From Halalkalibacter suaedae (GTDB taxonomy: Bacteria; Bacillota; Bacilli; Bacillales; Bacillaceae_D): DNA of 64,000 nt. The translations under genes and the position numbers were made by a program. The stretch's first letter is position 1. Each line of letters starts with the position of its first letter. Below the pieces are notes generated by a model. It had not been told where the DNA came from. It saw only the letters and a program-made list of their open reading frames with translations, and did no database searches. The stretch lies in contig NZ_JAGKSQ010000002.1 of NCBI RefSeq assembly GCF_017939705.1, positions 248,001-312,000 of the forward strand, given 5' to 3'. Below are positions 43,673 to 53,391 of the stretch, one piece after another.

Positions 43673-45181
43673 ATGATAACCCCTAATGTAGAAACATTTC
43701 AATCCCTAGCAAAACAATTCAAAACAATCCCGGTGACCGAGCAATTATTTGCTGATGGTCTCACCCCTGTACAAATTGTCCATCAATTAGGTGACCAAGT
43801 ATCCTTTTTACTAGAGAGTAAGGATGATCATTCACCATGGTCAAGATTCTCATTTATCGGTCTTAACCCAATGTTTGAGCTTGTTGAGGATGCAGGAACG
43901 TATCGTACCGTATCAAAGGATCAAGAAGTCGTTGTTGAAGCAAATACCTTCCAAGAAGCATTTGAGCAGACAATGACATTCCTAGATGTTCAACCACTAG
44001 AAATGGAGATTCCTTTTCGTGGTGGAGCTGTAGGCTATATGAGTTATGATGCTATAGAAACAATTGAACCTTCTTTGACAGTTGAACGAAAGGAGAGACT
44101 TCCTCACTATCAATTTCTTTTTTGCCAAACATTAATCGCTTACGATCATGTAAAGAAGGAATTAACGATTTTATATCATGCAAGACCCGAGAAGCACTCT
44201 GAGGTAGAAGCTTACACTGAAGCTAAAAATGAAATCGAGAAAATATCTTTTTTACTTGAACAGCCACAAAGTGGACTCCTTTTAAAGAGAGTTCCGGAAA
44301 CAAGTGACGACGTTTCATTTGACGGTGTGACTTCAAACTATGATAAGGAAACATTCATTTCACATGTTAATAAGATTAAGGATTATATTCGTTCGGGTGA
44401 TGTATTTCAAACGGTTCTCTCTCAACGATTCGAAATGAATGTGACGGCTAAAGCCTTAGAAGTATATCGAGTGCTTCGAATGGTTAATCCTTCTCCTTAT
44501 TTGTTTTATCTTAAATTTGATGAAATAGAGGTTGTCGGTAGCTCGCCAGAACGTCTAGTGCAGGTTCAGGATGGGCATGTAGAGATCCATCCGATTGCTG
44601 GTACTAGGAAGCGCGGAAGAAGTGTAGAGGAAGATCAATCACTTGCAACTGAGTTATTAGCTGATGAAAAAGAACGTGCAGAGCATTATATGCTCGTTGA
44701 TCTTGCCAGAAATGATGTTGGCCGGATAGCGGAGTATGGATCAGTTGAAACCCCAACTTTACTTGAAATTGGTCGGTTTTCGCATGTGATGCATATTATT
44801 TCAAAAGTTACAGGACGACTTCGCAAAGGAACAGAGCCACTTGAGGCTTTAATGGCTTCATTTCCAGCAGGAACGGTCTCTGGTGCACCGAAGATTAGAG
44901 CAATGGAAATTTTACAAGAGCTAGAGCCAACCAATCGTGGATTGTATGCCGGAGCCATCGGTTACTTAGGGTATGACGGGAATATTGATTCTTGTATTGC
45001 CATTCGGACAATGGTTATACAAAACGGGAAGGCATATATTCAAGCAGGGGCTGGTGTTGTTGCTGATTCAGTACCAGAGAAAGAATATGAAGAAACACAA
45101 AATAAAGCAAAAGCATTGATTCGAGCAGTGCAGTTAGCGGAAAGTATGTTTGGTACTAAGGGGGTTAAAACACATGCTTAA
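43673..45181 (+). CDS. trpE: Anthranilate synthase component I
   Basis: A 502-aa enzyme that uses chorismate and ammonia or glutamine to make anthranilate. The tryptophan feedback site LLES is at about residues 47-50, and the chorismate-binding C-terminal half has SGDVFQTVLSQRF, PIAGTRKRG and FPAGTVSGAPKIRAMEI. No trpG is present in the operon; as in B. subtilis the glutamine amidotransferase subunit is presumably pabA in a folate operon. Expression is governed by the TRAP leader and the site-sequestering hairpin ahead. Confidence 0.97.
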   Translation: MITPNVETFQSLAKQFKTIPVTEQLFADGLTPVQIVHQLGDQVSFLLESKDDHSPWSRFSFIGLNPMFELVEDAGTYRTVSKDQEVVVEANTFQEAFEQTMTFLDVQPLEMEIPFRGGAVGYMSYDAIETIEPSLTVERKERLPHYQFLFCQTLIAYDHVKKELTILYHARPEKHSEVEAYTEAKNEIEKISFLLEQPQSGLLLKRVPETSDDVSFDGVTSNYDKETFISHVNKIKDYIRSGDVFQTVLSQRFEMNVTAKALEVYRVLRMVNPSPYLFYLKFDEIEVVGSSPERLVQVQDGHVEIHPIAGTRKRGRSVEEDQSLATELLADEKERAEHYMLVDLARNDVGRIAEYGSVETPTLLEIGRFSHVMHIISKVTGRLRKGTEPLEALMASFPAGTVSGAPKIRAMEILQELEPTNRGLYAGAIGYLGYDGNIDSCIAIRTMVIQNGKAYIQAGAGVVADSVPEKEYEETQNKAKALIRAVQLAESMFGTKGVKTHA

Positions 45182-46199
45182 ACAATTATTGCGTTCATGT
45201 ATGGAAGGACAGACACTCTCTGAATCAGAAGCTGAAAAGGCTATGGATGAAATTATGGCAGGGAATGCAACGCCGAGCCAAATTGCTAGCTTATTAACGA
45301 TTCTCAGGTTTAGAGGGGAAACGGTTGAAGAAATGTTAGGATTTGTTCGATCAATGCGTTCGCATTCAATCACAATTGAAGCTTCTGGTTTGGACATCAT
45401 CGATACATGTGGAACCGGTGGAGATGATTTAAAAACATTTAATATCTCAACAGCTACTGCGATTGTTCTATCAAGTATGGGTGTCCCTGTTGCTAAGCAT
45501 GGCAATCGTGCTGTTTCATCGAAAAGTGGAAGTGCGGATGTGCTTGAGAAATTAGGTATTCAGACGCAGCATACACCTGAGGAAGCAAGTCAATCCTTGC
45601 TCGAGAATCAGCTGTGTTTCCTTTTTGCCCCGCTCTATCATCAATCGATGAAGCATGCTGTCGCCCCGCGAAAAGAAATTGGCTTTAGGACAATATTTAA
45701 TTTACTTGGTCCAATGACTAATCCTGCGAACGCGAAACGACAGCTTCTTGGTGTATACGATCATGAATTCGCAAAAAAAATGGCAGAGACTGTTGCTGTA
45801 TTAGGAACAGAGCGGACACTGCTAGTTACAGGAGCAGAGGGTCTTGATGAACTGTCTATTACAAATGAGTCAACAGTTATTGAAGTGAATGGGACCGATC
45901 AACAAATTTATACAATCTCTCCTGAAGACGTAGGGCTTGAGAGAGGAATCTTAGAAGAAATTCAGGTAAGTACGCCTGCTGAAAGTGCCTCTGTTATTTT
46001 GAGTGTGCTTAAAGGAGAAGCGAATCCTTCAGCTCAAGGAATTGTAACTTTGAATGCAGGTGCAGCACTTTATGTTTCTGGAAGAGTCGATTCTATTGAA
46101 GCTGGAGTGAAAGCAGTCAAAGAAGCGTTTGAGGTGGGCGATGTTTATCAACATTTCCTAGTATTATCGAAGGGGGAGCTTCAACAACATGCTAAATAA
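45174..46199 (+). CDS. trpD: Anthranilate phosphoribosyltransferase
   Basis: A 341-aa enzyme that joins anthranilate to PRPP. Typical segments are the PRPP site DTCGTGGDDLKTFNIST, KHGNRAVSSKSGSADVLE and LGPMTNPA. ATG 45174 overlaps the last eight bases of trpE and follows GGGGGT; the upstream ATG 45150 would be inside trpE without a site. It overlaps trpC by eleven bases, part of a tightly coupled operon. Confidence 0.96.
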   Translation: MLKQLLRSCMEGQTLSESEAEKAMDEIMAGNATPSQIASLLTILRFRGETVEEMLGFVRSMRSHSITIEASGLDIIDTCGTGGDDLKTFNISTATAIVLSSMGVPVAKHGNRAVSSKSGSADVLEKLGIQTQHTPEEASQSLLENQLCFLFAPLYHQSMKHAVAPRKEIGFRTIFNLLGPMTNPANAKRQLLGVYDHEFAKKMAETVAVLGTERTLLVTGAEGLDELSITNESTVIEVNGTDQQIYTISPEDVGLERGILEEIQVSTPAESASVILSVLKGEANPSAQGIVTLNAGAALYVSGRVDSIEAGVKAVKEAFEVGDVYQHFLVLSKGELQQHAK

Positions 46200-46965
46200 A
46201 ATATTAGAAACAAAGCGTCGGGAGATTGATGAACTTGTTCTTCCAGAGCAAAAAAAAGTTGCTCATTTTTCACTATATGAGTCACTGAAGAATCCAAACC
46301 ATACGATTGGATTAATAGCTGAGGTAAAGAAAGCCTCTCCTTCTAAAGGGCTTATATGTGAAAATTTCGACCCTGAAATGATTGCAAAAGGATATGAGGC
46401 TGGCGGTGCTGATGCGATTTCAGTTCTTACTGATATCGAATACTTTCAAGGACATCGTGACTTCCTATCTGCTGTTAAGGATGTTTGTTCCTTACCAGTT
46501 ATGCGTAAAGACTTTATTATAGATAAAAAACAAATTGATGAGACGGTCCGTATTGGTGCTGATGCGATGCTCTTAATTGTTGGAACAGTTCCGATTAAAG
46601 AGCTTGAAATCTTATATAATTATGCATATGACAATGGCTTGGAATGCTTAGTTGAAGTCCATGCAAAAGACGAATTAGTCGAATTGCTGTCAACTTTCAC
46701 ACCTAAAATAATTGGTGTGAATAATCGTAATTTAAAAACATTTGAAACATCTCTTAATCAAACAGAAGAAATGGCTTCTTTAATTCCAGAGGGCAGTTTG
46801 TTTATTAGTGAGAGTGGAATTCATAAGGAAGCTGACATTTTACGTGTAAAGTCAGTCGGTGCGACTGGTGTTCTTGTCGGTGAATCATTAATGCGTGCAC
46901 AATCACCGACAATTGGTATTAAAAAACTATTTGGAGGCGAGTTTCGTGAGTCAGCCACTACTTAA
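46189..46965 (+). CDS. trpC: Indole-3-glycerol phosphate synthase
   Basis: A 258-aa TIM barrel. It carries IAEVKKASPSKGLI (catalytic lysines), VMRKDFIIDKKQI, LVEVHAKDEL and GVNNRNLKTFETSL. The ATG lies inside the end of trpD with GGGGGAG upstream, and the gene ends within trpF, so translation is coupled on both sides. Confidence 0.96.
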   Translation: MLNKILETKRREIDELVLPEQKKVAHFSLYESLKNPNHTIGLIAEVKKASPSKGLICENFDPEMIAKGYEAGGADAISVLTDIEYFQGHRDFLSAVKDVCSLPVMRKDFIIDKKQIDETVRIGADAMLLIVGTVPIKELEILYNYAYDNGLECLVEVHAKDELVELLSTFTPKIIGVNNRNLKTFETSLNQTEEMASLIPEGSLFISESGIHKEADILRVKSVGATGVLVGESLMRAQSPTIGIKKLFGGEFRESATT

Positions 46966-47596
46966 ATTGTGTGGAAATCACTCATTAAATGATGTTGAAG
47001 TCTCGTTTGGAAGTTCAGCTGATTATGTTGGTTTTGTCTTTGCAAAAAGCAAACGTCAAGTTACTAGAGGGCAAATTGCTGAATGGTTGCAGCATCATGA
47101 ACCAACTCAAAAAAAGCTTGTCGCCCTTTTCGTTAATGCTTCAACTGATGAAATTGTTGAGGCAGTTAGCTCGCTTCCAATCTCGATTATTCAATGTCAC
47201 GGAAATGAAAGCCCTTCTCAAATATCTGAGATAAAAGAACGGTTGAATATCCCCGTTTGGAAAGTCATTCATCATAGTGAAGATGGAAGTCTAGTTATGC
47301 AATCATACGAAAATATTGCTGATGGCTATATTGTTGATTGTAAAGTAGGTAAGCAGTGGGGTGGAACAGGCGTATCTTTTGATTGGACTTATGTCCCTAC
47401 CTATATGGAGGAAGGACAAAGACAAAACGTTCCTGTGTTCATAGCAGGTGGAATTCGACCAGATAATATCGCTGACCTTCTTGTCTATCAACCAGACGGG
47501 ATTGATGTCTCAAGTGGTATTGAAGACAATGGTCTAAAGTCAAGAAAACTAGTTAGAGAGTTAGAGGAGAGGATGAGAAACAATGCTACCAGATAA
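46946..47596 (+). CDS. trpF: Phosphoribosylanthranilate isomerase
   Basis: A 216-aa TIM barrel that performs the Amadori rearrangement. The N-terminal [12 protein letters not shown] contains the catalytic cysteine in KLCG; VQCHG-like IIQCHGNES and the phosphate site [11 protein letters not shown] with VSSGIEDNG follow. GTG 46946 has GGAGGCG about six bases upstream; the ATG at 46895 is inside trpC. It overlaps trpB by 14 bases. Confidence 0.94.
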   Translation: MSQPLLKLCGNHSLNDVEVSFGSSADYVGFVFAKSKRQVTRGQIAEWLQHHEPTQKKLVALFVNASTDEIVEAVSSLPISIIQCHGNESPSQISEIKERLNIPVWKVIHHSEDGSLVMQSYENIADGYIVDCKVGKQWGGTGVSFDWTYVPTYMEEGQRQNVPVFIAGGIRPDNIADLLVYQPDGIDVSSGIEDNGLKSRKLVRELEERMRNNATR

Positions 47597-48776
47597 GCGA
47601 GGACGTTTCGGTGAATTTGGAGGAAAGTATGTACCAGAAACATTAATGAGTGTTATTGAGGAATTAGAAGCGGCTCTAGATGAAGCACTAGCTGACGAGG
47701 CATTTGTGGCAGAATATCATGAGCATCTACGTGAATATGCAGGTAGACCAACAGCTCTATCTTATGCAGAAAATATTACGAAACAATTAGGTGGAGCAAA
47801 AATCTATTTAAAGCGTGAAGATTTGTTACATACAGGTGCTCACAAATTGAACAACGCCATGGGGCAGGCCCTTCTTGCTAAACGAATGGGTAAGAAGAAA
47901 ATCGTTGCTGAAACTGGAGCTGGTCAACATGGGGTTGCAACGGCAACAATAGCAGCAAGATTTGGTCTTGAATGCAAGGTATTCATGGGTGCTGAAGATA
48001 TGGAGCGTCAAGCTCTGAATGTATTCCGAATGGAATTATTAGGAGCTGAGGTTATTCCTGCTAACTCCGGTAGTCAAACACTAAAAGATGCGACTAATGA
48101 GGCGATTAGGTACTGGGTTTCTAACGCTGAAGATACATTTTATTTAATTGGTTCAGTTGTTGGACCACATCCATATCCTAAAATGGTACGTGACTTTCAA
48201 CGAATTATTGGAGATGAAGCAAAGCGACAATTTTTAGAAAGGGAAGGACGACTTCCAACGGAAATTATCGCTTGTGTAGGTGGTGGGAGCAATGCGATCG
48301 GAACCTTTTATCCGTTTTTAGAAGATGATATTCCCTTAATTGGTGTAGAAGCCGCTGGACAAGGTGTCGATACAGACAAGCATGCTGCAACTATTTCAAA
48401 AGGTCGTAAAGGGGTCATTCATGGATCATTAACTTATTTACTTCAAGATGAAGCAGGTCAAATTACTGAACCGTATTCGATCTCTGCTGGTCTTGATTAT
48501 CCTGGAGTTGGGCCGGAGCACGCCTATCTTGCAAGTAGTGGTCGTGTGAAATATGAAGCAGTTACTGATCAAGAGGCATTAGATGCTCTTAAGTTATTAT
48601 GTGTGACAGAGGGAATTATTCCAGCAATTGAGTCAGCCCATGCATTAGCTAAGGCATTCGAACGTGCGAAACAATTAAAGCCTGAAGACACGATTCTTGT
48701 TTGCTTGTCAGGACGAGGAGATAAGGATGTTCATACATTAATGAAGCATTTTAAGGAGGATCAAGATGGCAACTGA
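47583..48776 (+). CDS. trpB: Tryptophan synthase beta subunit
   Basis: A 397-aa PLP enzyme that condenses indole with serine. The PLP lysine is in [10 protein letters not shown], followed by [13 protein letters not shown] and the [10 protein letters not shown] phosphate loop. The start [16 protein letters not shown] is typical of the major TrpB1 type. GAGGAGAGG precedes the ATG within trpF. It overlaps trpA by eleven bases. Confidence 0.97.
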   Translation: MLPDKRGRFGEFGGKYVPETLMSVIEELEAALDEALADEAFVAEYHEHLREYAGRPTALSYAENITKQLGGAKIYLKREDLLHTGAHKLNNAMGQALLAKRMGKKKIVAETGAGQHGVATATIAARFGLECKVFMGAEDMERQALNVFRMELLGAEVIPANSGSQTLKDATNEAIRYWVSNAEDTFYLIGSVVGPHPYPKMVRDFQRIIGDEAKRQFLEREGRLPTEIIACVGGGSNAIGTFYPFLEDDIPLIGVEAAGQGVDTDKHAATISKGRKGVIHGSLTYLLQDEAGQITEPYSISAGLDYPGVGPEHAYLASSGRVKYEAVTDQEALDALKLLCVTEGIIPAIESAHALAKAFERAKQLKPEDTILVCLSGRGDKDVHTLMKHFKEDQDGN

Positions 48777-49569
48777 GCGAATGTTAGCAGCAACTAATAC
48801 AGACAAACCACTTTTTATTCCGTTCATTACAGCGGGGGATCCTTCAGAGGAAGCGACGATTGATATTGCCTTGACCTTGCAAGAGGCTGGTGCAAGTATT
48901 CTGGAGCTCGGTATACCGTACTCTGACCCACTAGCAGATGGTCCGACAATTCAAGCAGCATCGAAGCGAGCACTCACACACGGAATGTCGCTTGAAAAAG
49001 CACTTAACTTAGTTCCGCAAATGCGTAAGCGTGGTCTGTCAATTCCAGTTATTATTTTTACGTATGTTAATCCTTTGATGCAGTATGGTGAGAGAAGAAT
49101 TGCTGAAGAAGCAGCTCATCACGGAATTGATGGGTTTATCGTTCCTGATTTGCCATATGAGGAAAGTGAAGAATTTGCAGATGTTTGTAATGAGTATGAT
49201 CTTTCACTTGTCCTTTTAGTTGCACCGACATCCAAGCAACGAATGATTAAAATCGCCGAGAGATCACAAGGCTTTTTGTATTGCGTTTCGTCAATGGGCG
49301 TAACAGGGGCAAGGGCTGATTTTGATCCAAAGGTATATGATTTCTTGAAAACCGTTCGCGAGGCAAGTAAGATACCAACTGCTGTAGGATTTGGTATCTC
49401 AACGCCTGAACATGTCAAGTCAATGAGAGAGCATTCAGACGGTGTTGTTGTTGGGAGTGCACTTGTTGCCAAAATTGGAGAACTAGAAGAGCAATTACTA
49501 GATCATAATTCTCGTCCTTCTGCTTTAAATGAAATAAAAACATTTGTTTCCTCTCTCATTTCGTCGTAA
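48766..49569 (+). CDS. trpA: Tryptophan synthase alpha subunit
   Basis: A 267-aa TIM barrel that cleaves indole-glycerol phosphate to indole. The catalytic Glu and Asp lie in [21 protein letters not shown], and the phosphate site is [11 protein letters not shown] with [14 protein letters not shown] lies eight bases upstream of the ATG, inside trpB. It is the last tryptophan gene; hisC, tyrA and aroA follow in the same direction. Confidence 0.96.
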   Translation: MATERMLAATNTDKPLFIPFITAGDPSEEATIDIALTLQEAGASILELGIPYSDPLADGPTIQAASKRALTHGMSLEKALNLVPQMRKRGLSIPVIIFTYVNPLMQYGERRIAEEAAHHGIDGFIVPDLPYEESEEFADVCNEYDLSLVLLVAPTSKQRMIKIAERSQGFLYCVSSMGVTGARADFDPKVYDFLKTVREASKIPTAVGFGISTPEHVKSMREHSDGVVVGSALVAKIGELEEQLLDHNSRPSALNEIKTFVSSLISS

Positions 49570-49607
49570 CATAGAAGAGACGAAACTAAACTGATGAGGT
49601 GCTGAAT

Positions 49608-50702
49608 ATGGAAGTTAAAAAACAGTTACTTGGTTTGCCCTCGTACAAACCTGGTAAGCCAATTGATGAAGTAAAAAAAGAATTAGGTTTAACGAAGGTT
49701 GTTAAACTAGCTTCGAATGAAAATCCTTTTGGTGCTTCTCCTAAAGCAGCGGAGGCAATTCGTCAAATGGCCGCACAAACAGCGGTCTATCCAGATGGTT
49801 ATGCTGCCGAGCTTAGAGAAAAAGTCGCGAATAAAATTGGTGTTGAACCGAACCAATTGGTATTTGGAAATGGTTCAGATGAAGTTATCCAATTTTTGTG
49901 TCGATCGTTATTATCACCAGGTACAAATACAGTTACGGCAGATCCATCCTTTTCTCAATATAAGTTAAATGCAACAATTGAAGGTGCCGAGGTGCGTGAA
50001 GTCCCTTGTATTGATGGTGTACATGATTTAGACTCGATGCTAAAGGAAATTGATGCGAACACGAAAATTGTTTGGGTATGTAATCCGAACAATCCTTCGG
50101 GTACATATGTAAATGAACAAAAATTCAAACAATTCTTGGAACAGGTGCCATCAAATGTTTTAGTTGTTTCAGACGAGGCGTACTATGAGTATGTAACGGC
50201 TGAAGATTATCCAGAGACTCTGCCATTACTTAAAGAGTACGATAATTTAATGGTACTAAGAACATTTTCAAAAGCTTATGGATTAGCAGCATTAAGAGTT
50301 GGATACGGTGTAGCCAATTCTGAGTTGATTTCTAAAATTGATCCTGTTCGTCCTCCATTCAATAACAATACGTTTGCTCACGTAGCAGCATCTGCTGCTT
50401 TAGATGACGATCTCTTTATTTCTGAATGTGTTAGTAAAAATACAGACGGTTTAAAGCAATTTGAGGAGTTTTGTGATAAGCATGGCTTAACATATTACCC
50501 TTCACAGACGAATTTCATACTAATTGATTTCAAACAATCTGGTGATGTTGTCTTCGATTATTTATTACGTAAAGGTTTCATTGTCCGTTCTGGTGAAGCA
50601 CTTGGCTATCCGACATGCATTCGAATAACGGTAGGTAGTCAAGATGAGAACAAGGAGTTATTTGAGCATTTAGAATCTATGCTACAAGCCGCATTTCAAT
50701 AG
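49608..50702 (+). CDS. hisC: Histidinol-phosphate / aromatic aminotransferase
   Basis: A 364-aa class II PLP aminotransferase. It shows KLASNENPFGASPKAAEAI, the cofactor-site NPNNPSGTYV, DEAYYEYV and the PLP lysine in RTFSKAYGLAALRVGYG. In B. subtilis HisC serves both histidine and phenylalanine/tyrosine synthesis, which explains its place in the aromatic operon. ATG 49608 follows GAGGTG by about eight bases; GTG 49599 lies inside that site. Confidence 0.94.
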   Translation: MEVKKQLLGLPSYKPGKPIDEVKKELGLTKVVKLASNENPFGASPKAAEAIRQMAAQTAVYPDGYAAELREKVANKIGVEPNQLVFGNGSDEVIQFLCRSLLSPGTNTVTADPSFSQYKLNATIEGAEVREVPCIDGVHDLDSMLKEIDANTKIVWVCNPNNPSGTYVNEQKFKQFLEQVPSNVLVVSDEAYYEYVTAEDYPETLPLLKEYDNLMVLRTFSKAYGLAALRVGYGVANSELISKIDPVRPPFNNNTFAHVAASAALDDDLFISECVSKNTDGLKQFEEFCDKHGLTYYPSQTNFILIDFKQSGDVVFDYLLRKGFIVRSGEALGYPTCIRITVGSQDENKELFEHLESMLQAAFQ

Positions 50703-50718
50703 AGATAAGATGAAAATC

Positions 50719-50749
50719 CGTCTTTCATGCTAGATGAAGGGCGTTTTTT
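50719..50749 (+). terminator. Terminator-like hairpin between hisC and tyrA
   Basis: Ten-bp stem CGTCTTTCAT / ATGAAGGGCG (two G-T pairs), five-base loop, then six T. It may only partly terminate, since tyrA and aroA belong to the same supraoperon. Confidence 0.75.
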
Positions 50750-50778
50750 CGTAAAGATGTGGGTGGAAGGAGAACAGA

Positions 50779-51876
50779 ATGAAGCGTACGGTCTTTATCA
50801 TTGGACTTGGATTAATCGGTGGTTCAATTTCATTGTCCATTCGAGCTGAGCATGATGTACATATTAGAGGTTTTGATATTTCAGAAGAACAAATGAAAAT
50901 GGCTTTATCATTAAAAGTAATTGATTCTGCCGCGGCTTCGATTGAAGAAGGCGTTATTGATGCTGATCTAATTGTTTTTGCAACCCCTGTGCTAAAAACA
51001 GAGCAATTACTGCAAGAATTAGTAGATTATAAATTGAAGAATGGAGCTATTATAACAGATGTTGGTAGTACAAAACGTCGGATTGTTGAAAAAGCAACTT
51101 GCCTAGAAGATAAGGGTGTTACATTTATTGGTGGTCATCCAATGGCTGGGTCTCATAAAAGTGGGGTTGAAGCAGCGAAAGCACATTTGTTTGAAAATGC
51201 TTTTTACATATTTACCCCGGCACCACGAACGGATGTACGTTCAATTATTCAATTACAAAACTGGTTAAAAGGTACGAAGGCAACATTTATTGAATTGACA
51301 GCAGAGCAGCACGATCATTTAGCAGGTGCTATCAGTCACTTTCCTCATATTATTGCAGCGAGTCTTGTCCATCAAGTTGCGAAGTTAGAAGAAGAGGATC
51401 CTTTAGTCGCTCGCTTAGCTGCAGGGGGATTTCGTGATATTACACGAATCGCTTCTTCAAGTCCGATGATGTGGCGAGACATCTTGCTACACAATAAAGA
51501 AAGCCTACTTCATTTGTTGAAATCATGGTCGGATGAAATGGATTTGGTCCGTGACATGATTGAACAAGGAAATGCAGAGGACATTTATACCTACTTTGCT
51601 GAAGCAAAATCATTCAGAGATGAGATGCCTATCAGAGAAAAGGGAGCGATCCCGGCATTTTATGATTTATTTGTCGATGTTCCTGATCACCCAGGGGTTA
51701 TCTCTGATGTGACAAGCATTTTAGCAGAGCATCAAATTAGTTTAACGAATATTCGAATACTTGAAACAAGAGAAGATATTATGGGTGTTCTAAGCATTAG
51801 CTTTCGCTCTGAGGAAGATCGAGAACGTGCCCAATTGCATCTTAGTGAGCAAATGTATGAGACATATATTATGTAG
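50779..51876 (+). CDS. tyrA: Prephenate dehydrogenase with ACT domain
   Basis: A 365-aa NAD-dependent enzyme of tyrosine synthesis. The N-terminal Rossmann motif GLGLIGGSISLSI is at residues 8-20, GGHPMAGSHKSGVEAA forms the prephenate site, and the last 75 residues are an ACT domain (VDVPDHPGVISDVTSILAE) for feedback regulation. AAGGAGA precedes the ATG. It matches the B. subtilis order hisC-tyrA-aroE. Confidence 0.95.
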   Translation: MKRTVFIIGLGLIGGSISLSIRAEHDVHIRGFDISEEQMKMALSLKVIDSAAASIEEGVIDADLIVFATPVLKTEQLLQELVDYKLKNGAIITDVGSTKRRIVEKATCLEDKGVTFIGGHPMAGSHKSGVEAAKAHLFENAFYIFTPAPRTDVRSIIQLQNWLKGTKATFIELTAEQHDHLAGAISHFPHIIAASLVHQVAKLEEEDPLVARLAAGGFRDITRIASSSPMMWRDILLHNKESLLHLLKSWSDEMDLVRDMIEQGNAEDIYTYFAEAKSFRDEMPIREKGAIPAFYDLFVDVPDHPGVISDVTSILAEHQISLTNIRILETREDIMGVLSISFRSEEDRERAQLHLSEQMYETYIM

Positions 51877-51891
51877 AAGGGGTGTTATAAG

Positions 51892-53181
51892 TTGAAACAA
51901 GCTGTTGTTCAACCACTTGAAGTGGGATTAAAAGGAAAAATACGTGTACCAGGAGACAAATCGATTTCTCATAGAGCAGTGATGTTTGGGGCGATCGCAG
52001 ATGGAACAACAACTGTAGAAGGGTTTTTACCTGGTGAAGATTGTTTGAGTACAATTAGTTGTTTCAGGAAACTAGGAGTTGTGATCGAACAGGATGGTGA
52101 ACGTGTAACAATTGAAGGTAAGGGATGGGATGGTCTCGTTGAACCTAGTGACATTCTTGATGTAGGTAATTCGGGAACAACAACAAGGCTTATGTTGGGA
52201 ATTTTAGCAACACGTCCGTTTCACTCTGTTGTTATTGGAGATGACTCGATTGCGAAAAGGCCTATGGGTCGAGTGACCGATCCTCTTCGTGAGATGGGTT
52301 CAATCATTGATGGGCGTGATCACGGTAATTTTACTCCTCTATCTATACGTGGAGGTTCAACAAAAGGGATTTCCTTTCAGTCTAAAGTAGCGAGTGCTCA
52401 GGTGAAGTCTGCTATTCTTTTAGCGGGTTTGCAGAGTGAAGGAGTAACGTCGGTTACAGAGCCTGCCTTATCACGTGACCATACAGAAAGAATGCTTGAA
52501 GCATATGGTGTTGAAGTTAAAAGAGATGGACTAAGTGTTTCTGTTGAAGGTGGACAATCATTAAAAGCACAACATATTATTGTTCCTGGTGACATCTCAT
52601 CTGCAGCTTTTTTTCTTGTTGCTGGTGCGATCGTTCCAAATAGTAAATTGACGCTACAAGGAGTAGGGATTAATCCCACTCGTTCAGGAATTATTGATGT
52701 TCTTGAAAAAATGGGTGCTTCAATTGAAATTGAAAATAAAAAAATGGTTGGAGGGGAGCCAATTGCAGACTTAACGATCTCTACCTCTAATCTAAAAGGA
52801 ATTGAAATCGGTGGTGATCTAATTCCAAGATTAATTGATGAAATTCCTGTAATAGCTGTTTTGGCAACTCAAGCCGAAGGAAAGACGGTTATTTTTGATG
52901 CGGAAGAATTAAAAGTGAAAGAGACAAATCGAATTGATACAGTTGTCACTCAATTAGAAAAGCTTGGTGCTACGATTACAGCTACTGATGATGGCATGAT
53001 CATCGAAGGGAAAACAACCTTAAATGGAGCTTCTGTTAGTAGTTTTGGTGATCATCGTATTGGCATGGCAATGGCGATCGCTGGCTTAATTGCAAAAGGT
53101 AAGATGGAGATTGAACGGAGTGAAGCGATAGCTGTTTCCTATCCCGACTTTTTTGAACATATTGAAGCTTTAACAAAGTAG
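51892..53181 (+). CDS. aroA: 3-Phosphoshikimate 1-carboxyvinyltransferase (EPSP synthase)
   Basis: A 429-aa two-domain enzyme that makes EPSP, the substrate of AroF. It has [51 protein letters not shown] and [13 protein letters not shown]. The GDKSISHR and GNSGTTTR patterns resemble class II enzymes. The start is TTG 51892 with AGAAGGGGTG about nine bases upstream. In B. subtilis the gene is named aroE. It closes the supraoperon. Confidence 0.95.
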   Translation: MKQAVVQPLEVGLKGKIRVPGDKSISHRAVMFGAIADGTTTVEGFLPGEDCLSTISCFRKLGVVIEQDGERVTIEGKGWDGLVEPSDILDVGNSGTTTRLMLGILATRPFHSVVIGDDSIAKRPMGRVTDPLREMGSIIDGRDHGNFTPLSIRGGSTKGISFQSKVASAQVKSAILLAGLQSEGVTSVTEPALSRDHTERMLEAYGVEVKRDGLSVSVEGGQSLKAQHIIVPGDISSAAFFLVAGAIVPNSKLTLQGVGINPTRSGIIDVLEKMGASIEIENKKMVGGEPIADLTISTSNLKGIEIGGDLIPRLIDEIPVIAVLATQAEGKTVIFDAEELKVKETNRIDTVVTQLEKLGATITATDDGMIIEGKTTLNGASVSSFGDHRIGMAMAIAGLIAKGKMEIERSEAIAVSYPDFFEHIEALTK

Positions 53182-53190
53182 TGAATATAA

Positions 53191-53226
53191 GCGGTTTGAC
53201 CAGCACTTTGGTTAAACCGTTTATTT
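53191..53226 (+). terminator. Intrinsic terminator after aroA
   Basis: Eleven-bp stem GCGGTTTGACC / GGTTAAACCGT with G-T pairs and an eight-base loop, followed by T-rich sequence. Confidence 0.8.
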
Positions 53227-53241
53227 TTATATGAGATTAAC

Positions 53242-53332
53242 AAAAAAAGAGCCTTGAATTAAACTCGAAAGCGTTTACATTCAAGGCCAAAATAATAATG
53301 TATGGATAGGAGTGGAGAGAAACCATACGCTT
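53242..53332 (-). ncRNA. Predicted small regulatory RNA, about 91 nt
   Basis: On the minus strand a near-perfect SigA promoter (53366-53339) is followed by a non-coding stretch and a strong intrinsic terminator. The predicted RNA starts near 53332. Its first hairpin has arms 53328-53323 and 53305-53300 (GTATGG / CCATAC) around a 17-base C/U-rich loop reading TTTCTCTCCACTCCTAT, which is complementary to Shine-Dalgarno sequences. An AU-rich linker leads to the terminator: GCCTTGAAT (53287-53279) with ATTCAAGGC (53259-53251), extended inside by TAAAC/GTTTA, then TCTTTTTTT. No start codon with a site lies in it. Function by antisense pairing with mRNA start regions is inferred. Confidence 0.75.
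53251..53287 (-). terminator. Intrinsic terminator of the small RNA
   Basis: Nine perfect base pairs extended by an inner five-pair helix, followed on the minus strand by TC and seven T. On the plus strand the stem is not followed by T, so it acts leftward. Confidence 0.85.
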
Positions 53333-53338
53333 AATTTC

Positions 53339-53366
53339 ATTATACTTCTATTCTATATAATGTCAA
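53339..53366 (-). promoter_or_regulatory. Consensus SigA promoter for the minus-strand small RNA
   Basis: On the minus strand TTGACA (53366-53361) and TATAAT (53344-53339) are perfect hexamers separated by 16 bases. A plus-strand TATAAT at 53356-53361 overlaps it and may serve the divergent gene. Confidence 0.8.
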
Positions 53367-53391
53367 CAGCTTTTTACGATTTATTTTCAGA

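Noticed and set aside
53251-53287. Plus-strand terminator for aroA at this hairpin
   Set aside because: No T run follows on the plus strand, and aroA already has a terminator at 53191-53226; orientation fits the minus strand only.
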